From: Neurospora tetraspora
Taxonomy: Eukaryota > Ascomycota > Sordariomycetes > Sordariales > Sordariaceae
Length of the DNA stretch: 64,000 nt
Assembly (NCBI RefSeq): GCF_033439725.1
Contig: NW_026944383.1
Span: 7,812,001-7,876,000, forward strand
Direction of reading: 5' to 3'
Below the pieces are notes generated by a model. That model did no database searches, had not been told where the DNA came from, and saw nothing but the letters and a program-made list of their open reading frames with translations. Below are positions 44,756 through 57,459 of this stretch, one piece after another (position 1 is the first letter of the stretch; every line of letters starts with the position of its first letter). The translations under genes were made by a program, and so were the position numbers.

Positions 44756-47700
44756 GTCGACGATGTGGATGTGTATATGTTTTGGTTGGCTGTACTGTGA
44801 CTAGGAAAAAATCGAAGAAGCCAGTCTTCGATGTCGATATCAAACTAGCAAAGGGTACACAGCCTTAAACTGTGAGATGATGACGGCACACTTTGCAGGA
44901 TTGAAGCAAAAGGAAATAGAGTAAAATGGAAAGAAGACACAGATATGAGAGAGCCCAGCTACTGAAGTAGAGGAGAGGATGGAAAGCGAGGCGCCGTTGG
45001 GGTGAAGGTGGTTTTGAATAGCCGCTGCCACTACCTCGTACACCTTGATTTGGTATTTTGGTGGTGGATGAGTATGGGTCTCTCTGCATGGGACGATCAG
45101 CAACTGGTTCCTCGGAGGGAAGCAATGGGGAAGCATACTTTGCACAGGGGTGGTGTAGTCGGCCCCGAGACACGGAAGCTGATAGGACGACAGGCTAGTG
45201 TCGCCAATAAGGTCGGGCGACTGATGTCGAAAATAGACGCCCAGTAGGAGTCAGGAGTGGGCACCAGACTGGCTTCGTGCTGCTGCTGGTTACCTCTAGC
45301 TGCTTTTCGCTCGTGGCCCAAGAGGGAGGCCGCAGATGTACGTCGGCAAGCGAGGAACTGTGATCGGACAGTGGCAGGTTGGTCTTCTTGTTCCTGCGTC
45401 TCCTGGATGTTGGAGATGCTGCAGACTTTTGCGGTGTTGCTGTGATAGAGAACAACAGAGTGAGGGAAACGGGAGAAGAAGAGAAAGTCAAGTCCTAGGA
45501 GGGCCTAGCAGCAGAAAATGGTCTAGATAAGACTCGAACGCAATAAGGAAAGGTGTAAGACGGAAGAGGGGTTGCAACCTTTCTTCTCGATATAGCAACG
45601 GACCAGGGGAATAACAACAGCCTGTCGACGGCATGGACGATCCCGCGGCGTCAACACCAACATGTAGATGACCCTGCGTGTGCACACATGGCCAAGAAGA
45701 CCGAGATGTGCTCAAATCACTCAAATAGCAACCGAGTACTATATGAGTGTGGGTAGGGGACCATCACAGGCACTGCCCATGATGAGTCCTCTTTCTCTCT
45801 TCATCTCTTCTCGCCCCAACACCAGAGCCCTCGGTCTCTCCCGACTTCATCCTCTCTGTGTATTTTGCCTTCCTCATAACAGAACAACAAGCCCAGAGAG
45901 AGCGGATGGGCAAGGTTGGGTAACATCGATCCATTGGCTGGGGGCGGCTGGCGGATGGGAGCACTTTTACCGGACTCGACCAAGAGGCTGGCCAACGACA
46001 TCGTCCAGATGCACCGCCAAGAAAGCTCAGAGCAACACCAGGAGACGGCGGCCCGTGGTTGGGCGGCAAGCGGTCGTCGTCGTTGCTGAGGAAGTCTTGG
46101 AGGGCGGGGCTTTTCGGTTGGGGGAAAGACAAGAACCACCAGAACCCCTGCCGTGCATCTCACTCGTCCGCTGGTCCCCTGCCGTCCAACTGCCTACCCT
46201 GGAGTGTTCCGAGCCCTCTAATTGGCTGTTTGTTTGGGAGCTTCACATGTGCAGCCAATCAGATGGCATAACCCCGTGATAGAGCTGCCAGCCATGCATT
46301 GGTGGGCGGCAAGCGGTACCACACAAAGCTCGTCTACCTTCTCCGCGACTAGCGACGGTCTCTCTCTTCACGCCGTTCACACTCCATTTTCGCAAATCTT
46401 GGTCAATCTAATATCGGGCGCTGACCCAGAAACGGCAAAATTCAAGATTCGAGTGTGATGTTTGCTCGGTTCAACTCTGACCATGACCTCGCGGGAACGC
46501 GCGGGAATCACGCGCCGGGGACACAGTAGCTTTTTATACTTCCTGGCCAAAATCGTCAGTTGACCATGTTCACAAATGTGAAGGCCAAGGCTGGTGAAGG
46601 CGGGGGCCTCAATAATTCGGCGGCTTCCTCAGACTTCTCAATGTTGCACCATCACACGTGTGGTCTCTGCTTCCCGACCTTCCAGATATTCTGTGTTCTT
46701 CACTTTCTCTATCCGGGAGCGGGGTTCTCTGGAACAGCAGCGAACAACGACGTCGGTGTTCCGTAGCACAGCGGACAACATGGCATGGTACCAAGACATG
46801 TACACCGCTAGGACGGATGCAGTGTTGCTGGTGTCGTGTAAGACGAATTCTGCGAAGAGCTTGATCCCAGGCATGACGATACAAGGCTGGTGTTTTGGGT
46901 GTATGTTCTGGACTCGCAAGGATCAACACCTTGAATACCAGGTCGGTAGTCAACCCTCGTAGATCACCAACTGCAACAATGACCTTGTTCTGGAATTCCG
47001 GTTGAAGGCGAAGATATTCTCCAACTCGGACAAACACGGGCAACTCTGCTTACGAGTTCCCGCCCATAGCTTGGCAACTATATGCCGTCTTCAACTCTCA
47101 CGAGAAACTGTCCATACACCTGGAAGCGAGGTTACCTTGTGCTGCACTTGTCAGCACACAGATATTGCCCACCCTCCATCGGGTGTGCGTAAGCACGGAG
47201 TATCATGAAAGTGCCAGTATTTAGCCCATCAACTTGTAGGTGTTGCCACCGCTTCAGTATTTTTAGCCCTCCGAGCCGGACGTGCTGGAAAAGCTTCGGT
47301 ATCACCATCTTGATATAGCCATCAAAGCAATAATGGGCAGCCATTTCTGCGTTAGATCCCACCCGTTCTTTGGGCCATCTCGGTGGCTCAGTGGAAGAAC
47401 CCAGTTCGGCTGCTGCAAGTCATCGCCCATTCCACCATTGATGCGGTACTTGAATACTGCTCGATGACTTGACAAGAAAGGTCCGAGCTTGGCACGAGTT
47501 CCCAACTTGGTGAGCAGCGCCGTAGGAAGTGCTGCCTACATCATGTCGTGAAACGATCATGACCAAGCTCATTGCAGAAGACAAAACTCAGCAATGCGAC
47601 CCTCGAAAAGAACCGATAAGGTATTTATAGGAGTAGACTCGGCCATGCCAATTGCGAATCCGTCTTCTGGTCCCTTTGCCCAGTCCAGCCTGAGTGATCT

Positions 47701-49434
47701 TGGATAGACACTCCCACGCTGCTTCTCTCGGCCCCAACCCAGCGATAGTCAAGCTCCAAACATGGCTGTGGCCGTGACTGACGGCCATTCAGCGGTCAAG
47801 CGGATATGTCTCGTGTAACCGATTGAGTCTTCTCCCCGCTCCAATGATAATCACTGGAAGTCGGCTGTGGCTTGAATCCTACGAGACTGCTTCTCGAAAC
47901 ATCAGGACGGTTGTACGCGCTGTTGAACAGGTCTTGGTCCCGGAATGTTCCCGATCCCGATCCAACAAGCATCAAGGCTGAACGTGAAACAAGGCCTTGG
48001 GGGTGCTTTGAGGCAAGGCTATGAAGAAGCTTGTTCGTTGCCGATGTAGCTTTAATGTATATAAAACATCTTCCCAACAAAGTCTGTCAGTGTTGTCGTG
48101 AACACTCAAAAAAAAAACATGACCTGAAATGCTTGCGAAGGCACAGTCACTGTGGTTACTTCTACCTCAGTGAAAAATCAGAGGACTTGGGACAACATCT
48201 GGGCCGCTTGGCTGAGCTTGTCGAACCCATATTATCCGAGTCTCAACCCAGGTTGAACGCTCATGCTCCTCCGAGCTGATGAACCCAATCGAAAGCCGAG
48301 AGTGCTAGTTATGAAGTGACACGGTCGCCTTGGAGGTGGTAGAAGATCAAAGTGAATATGTGAAAGGTGCCGAAGAACGTGATGAGAAGGGTCCTGACCC
48401 GTGAGAAGACACCTTGTGCCCTAACATTCGACTCCATGGTCAGGTATTGGCAACAGATACAGCTTTGATGACATCTCTAACAAAGCTTCATAGAGTTGAG
48501 GCTATGGCTACGACAAGCATCATAGGTGCTCCTCAAAGTTGACGACGACAGTTAGGCTCGGCGTTGTTGGGTGGTTGATTAGAGACGGCAAGGGTGTAGC
48601 TAATCGACCCGAAAACGTTCGTATGTACGTTGGAGGATGTCGTTCTCAATGGGAGAGACCGCTGCAGAATAACGATTGTTCTCGAGGGCTCAAAGAAATA
48701 AACGAATTCAACTCGCCGATCGATACAGCATATCCGTTCTCGACGTTCAAGTGATATAATTCCGAGCATTACTTCGCCGTGTAAGCTATGAGTGAGTTTT
48801 GTGCCGAAACAGAAAGATGGTTGGATGAAAGTGTAGGATAGCAAACTCTTGATAGGATAGAAGTTCCCAAAGTCAACATGTGGATGTCGAACCGATGACC
48901 GAGCTCTGGACTTCAGCACTGACAGCAACAAGAGGGAAATCCTTATCGCATTCTTATCGGTCATTGTGGGGCAAACTACGCTAAACCGAAAACCGTGCTT
49001 AGTGGGGCAGCGGCAAGCAAAGGGTTGGGCGCACGCAGTTCACAGAGTGGGAAGGAGGCTCGCCTCGTTGGCTGGGCTGGAGATCGGTCGCAGCTGGCAG
49101 CGGCAGGCCTATGATTGCACAAGAAAAATATACCACAGGTCCACGAGCACAAGCCAAAGTCAAATATCGTCAGAGTCATTCTCGAATTCTTGTCAGCCTT
49201 CCTTCAACCTTCGCTGCAACCCCACTATTTTTGTCAGGTCCTACCAACAACGCCCGCTATCAAATATCGCGAGTCCCGTTGCGGAGACATTAGGACACAT
49301 ACCCACACCAAGGAGCAGGGTCTGGACATACACTGCACAGTACGCAGCAAGAGGGGTTCACCGAAAGCGAAAAAATTACTGCCCCGCGACATCGACTTGA
49401 CTTTAGACTACACCTCACATCCACATCCACAATC
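44756..49434. other. 4.7 kb without a supported gene; possible decayed coding DNA
   Basis: The region lies between the divergent membrane-protein gene and eIF2-gamma. Between about 46.6 and 48.1 kb the minus strand shows several short, adjacent frames with protein-like composition in different registers, but no start, splice sites or domain that I can tie together. The final 500 bp before 49435 are the eIF2-gamma promoter and leader. Otherwise I see nothing. Confidence 0.4.
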
Positions 49435-51092
49435 ATGGCTACCAACGGCGACAAGTTCGGCAACGATATCGTCGAGTCCGACTCGGGCTCCGACAACGAG
49501 TCTCACGTCGACCAGCACGAGTCCGACAACGAGGTCGAGGCCAAGCCGCGCAAGTCGGCCCTCAAGAAGGCCCCCGCCCCCGTCGTCCAGAGACCTCCTC
49601 TGCCTCCCCAGACCGACCCCAAGGACCTCGACGTCAAGACCCTCAGCCCCCTCACCCCCGAGATCATCGCGCGACAGGCCACCATCAACATCGGCACCAT
49701 CGGCCACGTCGCTCACGGCAAGTCGACAGTAGTAAAAGCCATCTCGGGCGTCCAGACCGTCCGTTTCAAGAACGAGCTTATCCGCAACATCACAATCAAG
49801 CTTGGTTACGCCAACGCCAAGATCTACAAGTGCGACAGCCCAGCATGCCCTCGCCCGACATGCTACAGGAGTTACAAGTCCGAGAAGGAGGTTGATCCCC
49901 CTTGCGAGCGCGAGGGCTGCGAGGGAACCTACCGTCTGTTGCGCCATGTCTCGTAAGTGATGATAGTGACACTTTGCGCCAACGAGCACATCTGGCTAAC
50001 CATGTATCTATCGCCAGCTTCGTCGACTGCCCCGGTCACGATATTCTCATGAGCACTATGCTTTCAGGTGCCGCCGTCATGGACGCCGCTCTCCTCCTGA
50101 TTGCCGGAAACGAATCCTGCCCCCAGCCCCAGACCTCCGAACATTTGGCTGCCATCGAGATTATGAAGCTCGACAAGATCATCATCCTCCAGAACAAGGT
50201 CGATCTTATGCGCGAGGAGGCCGCCAAGCAGCACTACGAGTCTATCCTCAAGTTCATCCGTGGTACCGTTGCTGGAAAGTCGCCCATTATCCCCATCTCC
50301 GCCCAGCTCAAGTTCAACATCGACGCCATCAACGATGCCATCGTCAACACCATCCCCATTCCTCCTAGGGACTTCTCCATGGACCCCCAGATGATCGTCA
50401 TTCGTTCCTTCGATGTCAACAAGCCCGGTGCCGAGATCGACGAGCTCAAGGGTGGTGTTGCCGGTGGTTCCATCCTCCACGGTGTCCTCAAGCTCGGCGA
50501 CGAGATCGAGATCCGTCCTGGTATCGTCACCCGTGACGACAAGGGCGACCTCAAGTGCACTCCCATCTTCAGCAGAATCGTTTCCCTCAACTCCGAGGCC
50601 AACGACCTCAAGTACGCCGTGCCCGGTGGTCTCATCGGTGTCGGTACCCGCATCGACCCTACCCTCTGCCGTGCCGATCGTCTCGTCGGTTTCGTCCTCG
50701 GTAAAAAGGGCCGCCTCCCCGAGATCTACTCCGAGATCGAGGTCAACTTCTACCTCCTCCGCCGCCTTCTCGGTGTCCGCACCGCCGACGGCAAGCAGGC
50801 CAAGGTCGACAAGCTCGCCAAGAACGAAGTCATCATGGTCAACATTGGTTCCACCTCCACCGGTGCCAAGGTGTCCGCCATCAAGAAGGATGCCGCTAAG
50901 CTTATCCTCACCTCCCCCGCCTGCACGAGCATCGGCGAGAAGGTTGCCCTTTCCAGACGTATCGAGAAGCACTGGCGTCTTATCGGTTGGGCCACCATTG
51001 CTGCGTAAGTTTCTGATGACCCTCTTTATACCCACTAAACATATGCTAACCATAATTGTAGCGGTGTTACCCTCGAGCCTTCCACCTCTTAA
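49435..51092 (+). CDS. Translation initiation factor eIF2 subunit gamma
   Basis: Exons 49435-49952, 50018-51004 and 51062-51092 (1536 nt, 511 aa). The last exon encodes only the ending GVTLEPSTS. After an acidic, disordered N-terminus (about 1-60) comes the GTPase domain: G1 GHVAHGKST (residues 90-98), the Zn ribbon CDSPAC...CEREGC, G3 DCPGHD, G4 NKVD and G5 SAQ. Two beta-barrel domains follow, with [17 protein letters not shown] and [13 protein letters not shown] at the end. This is the Gcd11-type subunit that carries initiator Met-tRNA with GTP to the 40S subunit. Codons are almost all C- or G-ending, in line with high expression. The introns are 65 and 57 nt with CTAAC branch sites. All G motifs are intact. 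Confidence 0.97.
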
Positions 51093-51834
51093 GCGACCAA
51101 TGTTCGAAAGTTTATATCGCTGGATTAAGAAGGAAATGGGAGAAACAAAGGTGTTAATTTTTGGTTGCTCTGATGATGAATACAAAAGTCGTTGGGATGA
51201 TCAAAGAATGGAACTGGGCGGACACGGACGGCGTAGCGTGGGAACCGGGACCTGTGTTTCTAAAACTAGCCTTGAGATTTGTACATGGTCTTATTTTTAT
51301 CCAACATGGGGGCCGGAGAGCAACGACGAAAAGGAGTAGAGAAAGACTGGTCATACGTGAAGTATACGAGGAATTTGTGAAGAGAGAAAGAACATTTGAA
51401 CCGCATTATCAACCGTGGTGTTTTGGGTTTTTGTAACAAAAAGTCATGTTTGGTACTTTGTGTTAACTAGTTGAGAGATATGAAAGTAGACATGATAGTA
51501 TAATGCGTTTTATTTCGTCAAATAACAACTTCCATGGGACACTTGAACTGTATCCTTAGTTGTCTATACAATCTACCGTCATACCTAGGTAGTAAGTATA
51601 TCACACCTATCACTTATCCACCTCCTCACACAGAACCTCACACAGAACCTCACAAGAAAGCTTCTTCTCTCTTAATTACAACACTGATATTATAATCTCA
51701 GTCTATCTATCCCCTTAGTAAACACATCCTGTACATCGAATAGAACTCTCACCCTCCTTCCCTTTCTCAAAGCCCAATCAATCCGCCTCACTCATATACC
51801 CAAACACTTCCTCCTCCCCCCAAAATCCACTCAC
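51093..51834. other. Convergent 3' intergenic region
   Basis: 3' UTRs of eIF2-gamma (+) and the LAA2-like gene (-). A short direct repeat, CACAGAACCTCA twice, lies near 51629-51650. No coding frame is supported. Confidence 0.5.
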
Positions 51835-54193
51835 TCACTTCCTAACCTTCCTAGCATGCTTCACCAAATTCTCAATAACCCCCTCAAACGCCTCCCGATC
51901 TCCAATCTTCTCATCCGTCCTCTGCTGCCAATACACCAACACCTCCTTCGCCACTTCCTGCATCGCGTACAACTTTTGCACATGCTCCTTCAGCTCCTTG
52001 ACCGTCATACCACTGAGCGCTTCATCCGTGGTCTCGCACAACTGCTTAGCAGCTACTAGATCAAACACCGGTTCAGGAGGTGGACCCTTCCTAGCGGAAC
52101 TGGAGGAGCGGTTGGCACTACCAGTGGCGGCAGCAACGGTTTTGTTGACGGGTGGTTGTTTGGAGGGTGTCCTGCTCGAAGGATTCCCGCGCGAGTCAAC
52201 GGACTGTGCCTGGCCGCTGCGGAGGGCGGCGCTAGGTCGTCTCGAGCGACCCGCGCGCCCCCCGTCATCACCTTCCGCCTCCGCCGAACTCCCTCTACGG
52301 TCCAGGCTAGGCAAGACGAGTTTCTTCTGCTTGGAAGCGGGGAGGATCTCGTCTAGGTCGACGGGGACGCCGAGGGAGACGAGGAAGAGGCGGCGGATGC
52401 GGGAGCGGATCCAATCGGGCGGTTGGAGGGGGGGAGGGGCGACGAGTTGAGACCAGAGAGAGGCGGAGCGGGGGTGTTGAAAGATGGGGTCGGCACTGCC
52501 GTTGGAGGTGACGTTCAGGGTGGGAATGGAGTTGGAGTCGTCGCCGTCGGTGTCGGAGGAGGGAGGGAAGAGGGCGTTGAGGTAGGGGGAGGTTAGGGAG
52601 AGGATTTCGGAGAGGGAGAGGTGGGTAAAGTCGGGTATTTGCTGTGGGATGTGTTAGTGTTGTTCTTAGGTGTAGAGGGAGTAACTAGGTTGGGGGACTT
52701 ACGAAGGATAATGAGGACTGTGGTTGCTGTGGTTGCGGCTCAGGAGCGGGAGCTGGAGCCGAGAACCCTTCGGCTTCTTGGAAGTCGTCATCGTCAAAGC
52801 CGGCATCGTCAAAGTCGCCAAAGTCAGCATCGTTGTTGGTCTCGGCTCCCTCCTCAAAGTCATCAAAGTCATCCCCGAAGTCATCGCCGCCGGCCTGAGC
52901 TGGTTCAGCAAAGTCGTCCCCAAAGTCGTCATCACCAAACCCGTCATCGTCAGGTGCCTTGTCCCCTGCTTCGGCAAATCCGTTGTCATCGAACCCATCA
53001 TTTTCAACAGGCTTCTCCTCTTTGTGATCAAAGCTGTCAAAGCTGGCGCCGTCTTTCTTGTCATCTTCTGGCTCGACCTTGTTCTCGACCTCTTGACTGG
53101 GTTCCGGCTCGTCGAACTGATCCTCTGAGTCTTCCTTCTTTGTATCTTGGTTCTCAGGCTCTTCGCTGGCATCCTCAAACTCGTCTGCTTTGGGTCCTTC
53201 TTCTTCTGTAGTATCGCCGTCTTTTGATTGCTCCTCCTCGTGCTTCTCATCTTCCGCCTCTCCATCTTTAGCCTGCTCAGTCTTGACCTCTACATCCTCC
53301 ACTTCCTTGAATTCATTTTCATCGGCGGCTTCGTCGGCATTTTTGGCGTTGTGTTGTACGACATCGTCATACGCGTCATCGTTCGCCTCCTCGCTGGTAC
53401 CCTGCTCCTTCTCTAGGAGACTAGGTCCTAGGGAGGGCAACTCAGAGGATGGCTGGTCTAGATCAGATGACGAATCTCTAGAATGTATCGACGCGGGACT
53501 CTTTAATGCAGGTGGTATTGGTGTATCTACGCAGGAAAACGTAAAGTCAATACAAAGGAGATCTTGTATAATTGCTGGCTCAAAAACAAACAGGCATGTG
53601 CGTGTGAATGTGTGGCTAGAAAGAAGTGCTACGCATCCGTACCATTGTCACCACCCTTCTCATTCTCGATCTTCTGTCCATCCGCCTTGACAAGCACGTC
53701 GGGAGGACTGTCAACCCTGTGTCTCGCCTCGATCTCCGGGTGGGTGACGGCACCGGTGCTATCAGGCGTCTCCTCCACTACAGTCTTGGGAATGGGGCGT
53801 CCGCCTGGAGTGGACGGCCGGCGCTCGTCATGCTCCTCGGTCGAGAGCTTGCTGTCCGGGTCTGGGATAATGGCAAACTCATCCGGCTTCGCGTCTCCTT
53901 CCCTCAAAGCATATGCCTTTGTCCCTGGGACCTCTCCATACGCCGGCTTGTCGTCTACTCTCTCGACTCTTGTTCGCGGAATGGGCGAGGACGGAGCCTT
54001 GGGGGAAGAGATGGCATCGGAGTAGTGGTCTTCGGTGTCGGAGCCTGTTGGCGCGTAGAGATGGTTAGTTGGACATCTTTGGAAAGGAACTCTCCAAGTT
54101 CCATCAGCTGTACCTACCAGGTAGCTCATGAGCGCCGGGGTCCATGGTCCCCTGCCTCTCGGGAGGCGACAGACTGGCTCTGCGCGAAGCCAT
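51835..54193 (-). CDS. LAA2-like AP-1 clathrin-adaptor accessory protein
   Basis: Four exons: 54193-54118, 54044-53643, 53526-52703 and 52641-51835 (76+402+824+807 = 2109 nt, 702 aa). The N-terminal part has the fungal motif TRVERVDDKPAYGEVPGTKA and TPGGRPIPKTVVEE. The middle is very acidic, with about eight repeats of DGFDD/DDFGDDF/DFGDFDD, the kind of acidic Phe motif that binds the AP-1 gamma-ear. The C-terminal third is folded: a conserved PPDWIRSRIRRLFLVSLGVP run, continuing VDLDEILPASKQKK, and a helical end (TVKELKEHVQKLYAMQEVAK). This matches what I remember of yeast Laa2 and its filamentous relatives, which recruit AP-1 with Laa1 at the trans-Golgi. The intron 53527-53642 has a weak GTACGG donor; if unused, the first two exons would end at a stop at 53629 as a separate 163-aa product. 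Confidence 0.75.
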
Positions 54194-55312
54194 TGTGATC
54201 TCGAAGCGTAGTTGCGGTGGTCTATACGATCAAAGAACAAGAGGATTTCCGACTATGGGGAGTACTGTAGCGCAGAGGTGTATATGGTAGGTAGAAAGCA
54301 AGATACGTATATGAAAATGGGAAGATCGGGATCGGGGATCGGGGGGCAAGGTGAGGAGTGATGTAGTTGCTGTGGGGGGATGTTCACTAAGACGGTGATA
54401 TGGATCAACGAGGGGGAGTGAGCCAACTCTTATACTGCAGGAGATAGGTCAATGTCAAATCAAGGTTGGGTATGCACACAGTCGTTGTGTGGCATCTCAA
54501 TGTCCAGACGATGGACAATGTGTGGAGAGAGTCGAGAGAAGGAACAGTTTCCGGATGGCCTAGAACATGGGGTAACCACCACCCAAGCATCCGGATTCCA
54601 AGACAACAGTGACCGCAGTGCTTGCTTCGCCCTGCCCGCGTGGCTTTGGTACGGTGCTACCGCTGTGTACGGATACTCGCTGCGTAATGTGCTGCACGGG
54701 ACGGTCCAGTCAGATGCCAGAGCATCAAACCAGCACGAGGAGGTCCGCCCCGTCGTCATTCCCTCGAGCTGCCGTCAAGCCACACATTGATCGCCCGTGC
54801 ACCCGTTAGCCAGATGTGAGATGAGGCTGCACTTCACCTGGGGCTGACTGCTTCACAACGGGAAATGCCCCTGCTTGGCCTTGCGCGCCCCAGAAGGGAA
54901 AAGCCCAGGCGCGCTGCAGCACCTCCAAAAAAAGGCCTGTCGCGAAAGGAACCTTGACAACCTCGCAAACAGAGAGTGACGCTTGCACTTTCTTTGCATT
55001 CTCCAATCCACGCCCAACCAAAGTCCACTCCACAAACGGATTTCGAACCGACGACGTCCAAACTCGCGATCCGATACCACGGCTGGACCATTGCATCAAT
55101 TACCCAAACCGGCATCGCGCCCATCTTCCTCGCATTTTACCATTTGTTGCTTGGGTTGCCGCGCTCCCTGTTGTTGAGGTAACCGCAACAGCCTTGGGAA
55201 GTGGGACGCTGTTGTTGACTGTAGCATTTTTGTCGACGACTACCGACCTAACCACCAACAACCAAACCCCGAAACCTCGACATAATATCGTCACCCTCAC
55301 ATAATCGCAACC
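54194..55312. promoter_or_regulatory. Divergent promoter region, LAA2-like gene / nsp1
   Basis: About 1.1 kb between two divergent starts with no supported coding frame. The last 200 bp before nsp1 are A/C/T-rich, consistent with a leader. Confidence 0.5.
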
Positions 55313-57459
55313 ATGTCGTTCTTCGGTACACCAAGCTCCAGCGCGGCCTCGGGCCAACCAGCAACAACTGCCACATCCGGTGGTATTTTCGGAGCCTCAT
55401 CCTTCGGCACCCCAGCAGCGAGCTCGACACAGCCGGCCGGTGGCTTGTTTGGTGCTAAGACTACAGATGCGCCAAAACCTGGAGGACTATTCGGAGCCAA
55501 TACCACCTCGACTACACCTTCACTTTTCGGCGCTGCTTCCAACCCTGCTGGAGGCAGCACGACGGCTCCCGCGGGCTTGTTTGGAAACACCACTGCCAAC
55601 ACATCCACAACCCCCGCTGCTGGTGGTTCGAACCTGTTCGGCGGCGGAGCCAGCACCACACCCGCAACAGGGGCTCCTTCGGGAGGTCTGTTTGGAAACA
55701 ATGCTTCTTCTTCGGCTACCGGTGGTCTCTTCGGAGCTGGCGCCAACAGTCAGGCGACGCCGGCCAAGACCTCGTTTGGAATAGGATCGACTACCCCCGC
55801 CGGCGCACCACCTGCTGCTGATGCCTCCAAGGCCGCGCCCTCTCTCTTCGGTGCTACCACGCCTGCGTCCGGCAACCTCTTTGGAGGAGGAGCCTCGAGT
55901 ACCCCGACCACAACCGCTGCCCCTACCTCGGGAACAACACCATCTCTCTTCGGAGCGAAGCCAGCTGAGACCACTACCTCTGGCACCACTTCTGGTCTCT
56001 TTGGCGCCAAGCCAGCTGAGACTACATCTAGCACAACTCCCGCGACAACAGCCACTCCCGGATCTACTCTCTTCGGCGCGAAGCCTGCGACCAGCGGCGG
56101 CAGCCTGTTTGGCGCAGCCTCAACAACCCCGGCTACGACATCGACCACGACCACCACAGCACCAGCAACTTCCGGCCTCTTTGGTGCCAACACAAGCAAG
56201 CCGGCCGAAGCAGCGAAGCCAGCTACGGGTGGTCTGTTTGGCGCAACTCCCTCTACCTCAGCTCCTACCACCTCTACCACCACTGCTGCCTCCGGCGGCC
56301 TGTTCGGTGCCAACAAAGATGCTACCACTACCACTACTGCCCCAGCCTCAGGAAGCCTGTTCGGGTCGACTACGCCTGCGATGACCACAACTACGGCGCC
56401 CGCTACTTCGTCTTCGACTACTACTAGCGGCCTCTTCGGTGCGGCCGCCAGCAAGCCCGCCACCACCACAGCGGCTACCACTACTGCCAGTGGGAGCACC
56501 ACCGCCACTGCTGGAACCACCAGCAGTCTTTTTGGAGGAGGAGCCAAGCCTGCGGACACCACTACCTCGACAACCGCCAACAACACCACTACCGCCGCCG
56601 GCACCAGCAGCAGCACCGGCAACCTCGCCTCCACAACCACCGGCCCTACCTCTACTCTCCCGCGGTTGAAGAACAAGACGATGGACGAGATCATCACCCG
56701 CTGGGCCACCGACCTCTCCAAGTACCAGAAGGAATTCAAGTCGCAAGCCGCCAAGGTCGCCGAATGGGACCGCCTCCTGGTCGAGAACGGCGAGAAGATC
56801 CAGAAGCTGTACACCAGCACGTACGAAGCCGAGAAGGCCAGCAACGAGATCGAGCGCCAGCTTTCGGGCGTCGAGTCGCAGCAGGACGAGCTGACCGCGT
56901 GGCTGGACCAGTACGAGGCGCAGCTGGAGGAGCTGTTCAAGAAGCAGCAGCTTGGGTCCGGCTCCAGCGGCGAGCAAAAGGCTGCCGGCGGCGGTAACGA
57001 CGGGTTGGGTCCCGATCAGGAGCGCGAGAGGACGTATAAGCTTGCGGAGAAGCTGACGGATAGGCTGGATGAGATGGGCAAGGATTTGGCCAAGATGATT
57101 AAGGAGATTAACGATATGAGTGGCTCGTTGAGCAAGGGGAGCAAGCCTGATGATCCGGTATGTTTTTTTTTTTTTTTGTACTTTTGTTTACTTTTCCCTT
57201 TTTCTCTCCGACCTGAATTGGAACAGTCAGTCACTAACAGACTTCACAAACAAACAAACAGCTCAGCCAAATCGTCCGTGTCCTCAACGGTCACCTCACC
57301 CAGCTCCAATGGATCGACCAGAACGCCGCCGCTCTCCAAGCCAAGGTGGTCGCTGCCCAAAAGGCTACCAGCGGCATGGGTGCCCACAATGGTGTCAACG
57401 AGTCGGATGCTGCTCAGAGCTTTTACCGCTCGTACAGGGGCGGTGGTGCTTACAGGTGA
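55313..57459 (+). CDS. nsp1: Nucleoporin Nsp1 (FG repeats + coiled coil)
   Basis: Exons 55313-57157 and 57262-57459 (1845+198 nt, 680 aa). Residues 1 to about 445 form an FG-repeat domain dominated by GLFGA, SLFGA and NLFGG separated by Thr/Ala/Ser-rich spacers, with almost no charged residues early on. From about 450 a conserved coiled-coil domain begins (TLPRLKNKTMDEIITRWATD), runs through EWDRLLVENGEKIQKLY and ends near the C-terminal YRSYRGGGAYR. This is the Nsp1/Nup62 design: FG repeats line the central channel and the coiled coil trimerises with Nup57 and Nup49 and also joins Nup82. The intron (104 nt) has a GTATG donor followed directly by a long T run, and an acceptor after AAACAAACAAACAG. 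The repeat spacers are unusually Thr-rich. Confidence 0.95.

Noticed and set aside
45668-46279. 203-codon plus-strand frame and its minus-strand shadows
   Set aside because: Arg/Trp/Pro-rich with no motif. Competing frames on both strands look equally good, so none is supported.
55750-56940. 396-codon minus-strand frame, Val/Pro/Ala-rich
   Set aside because: Antisense shadow of the nsp1 FG-repeat region, caused by its repetitive low-stop sequence.
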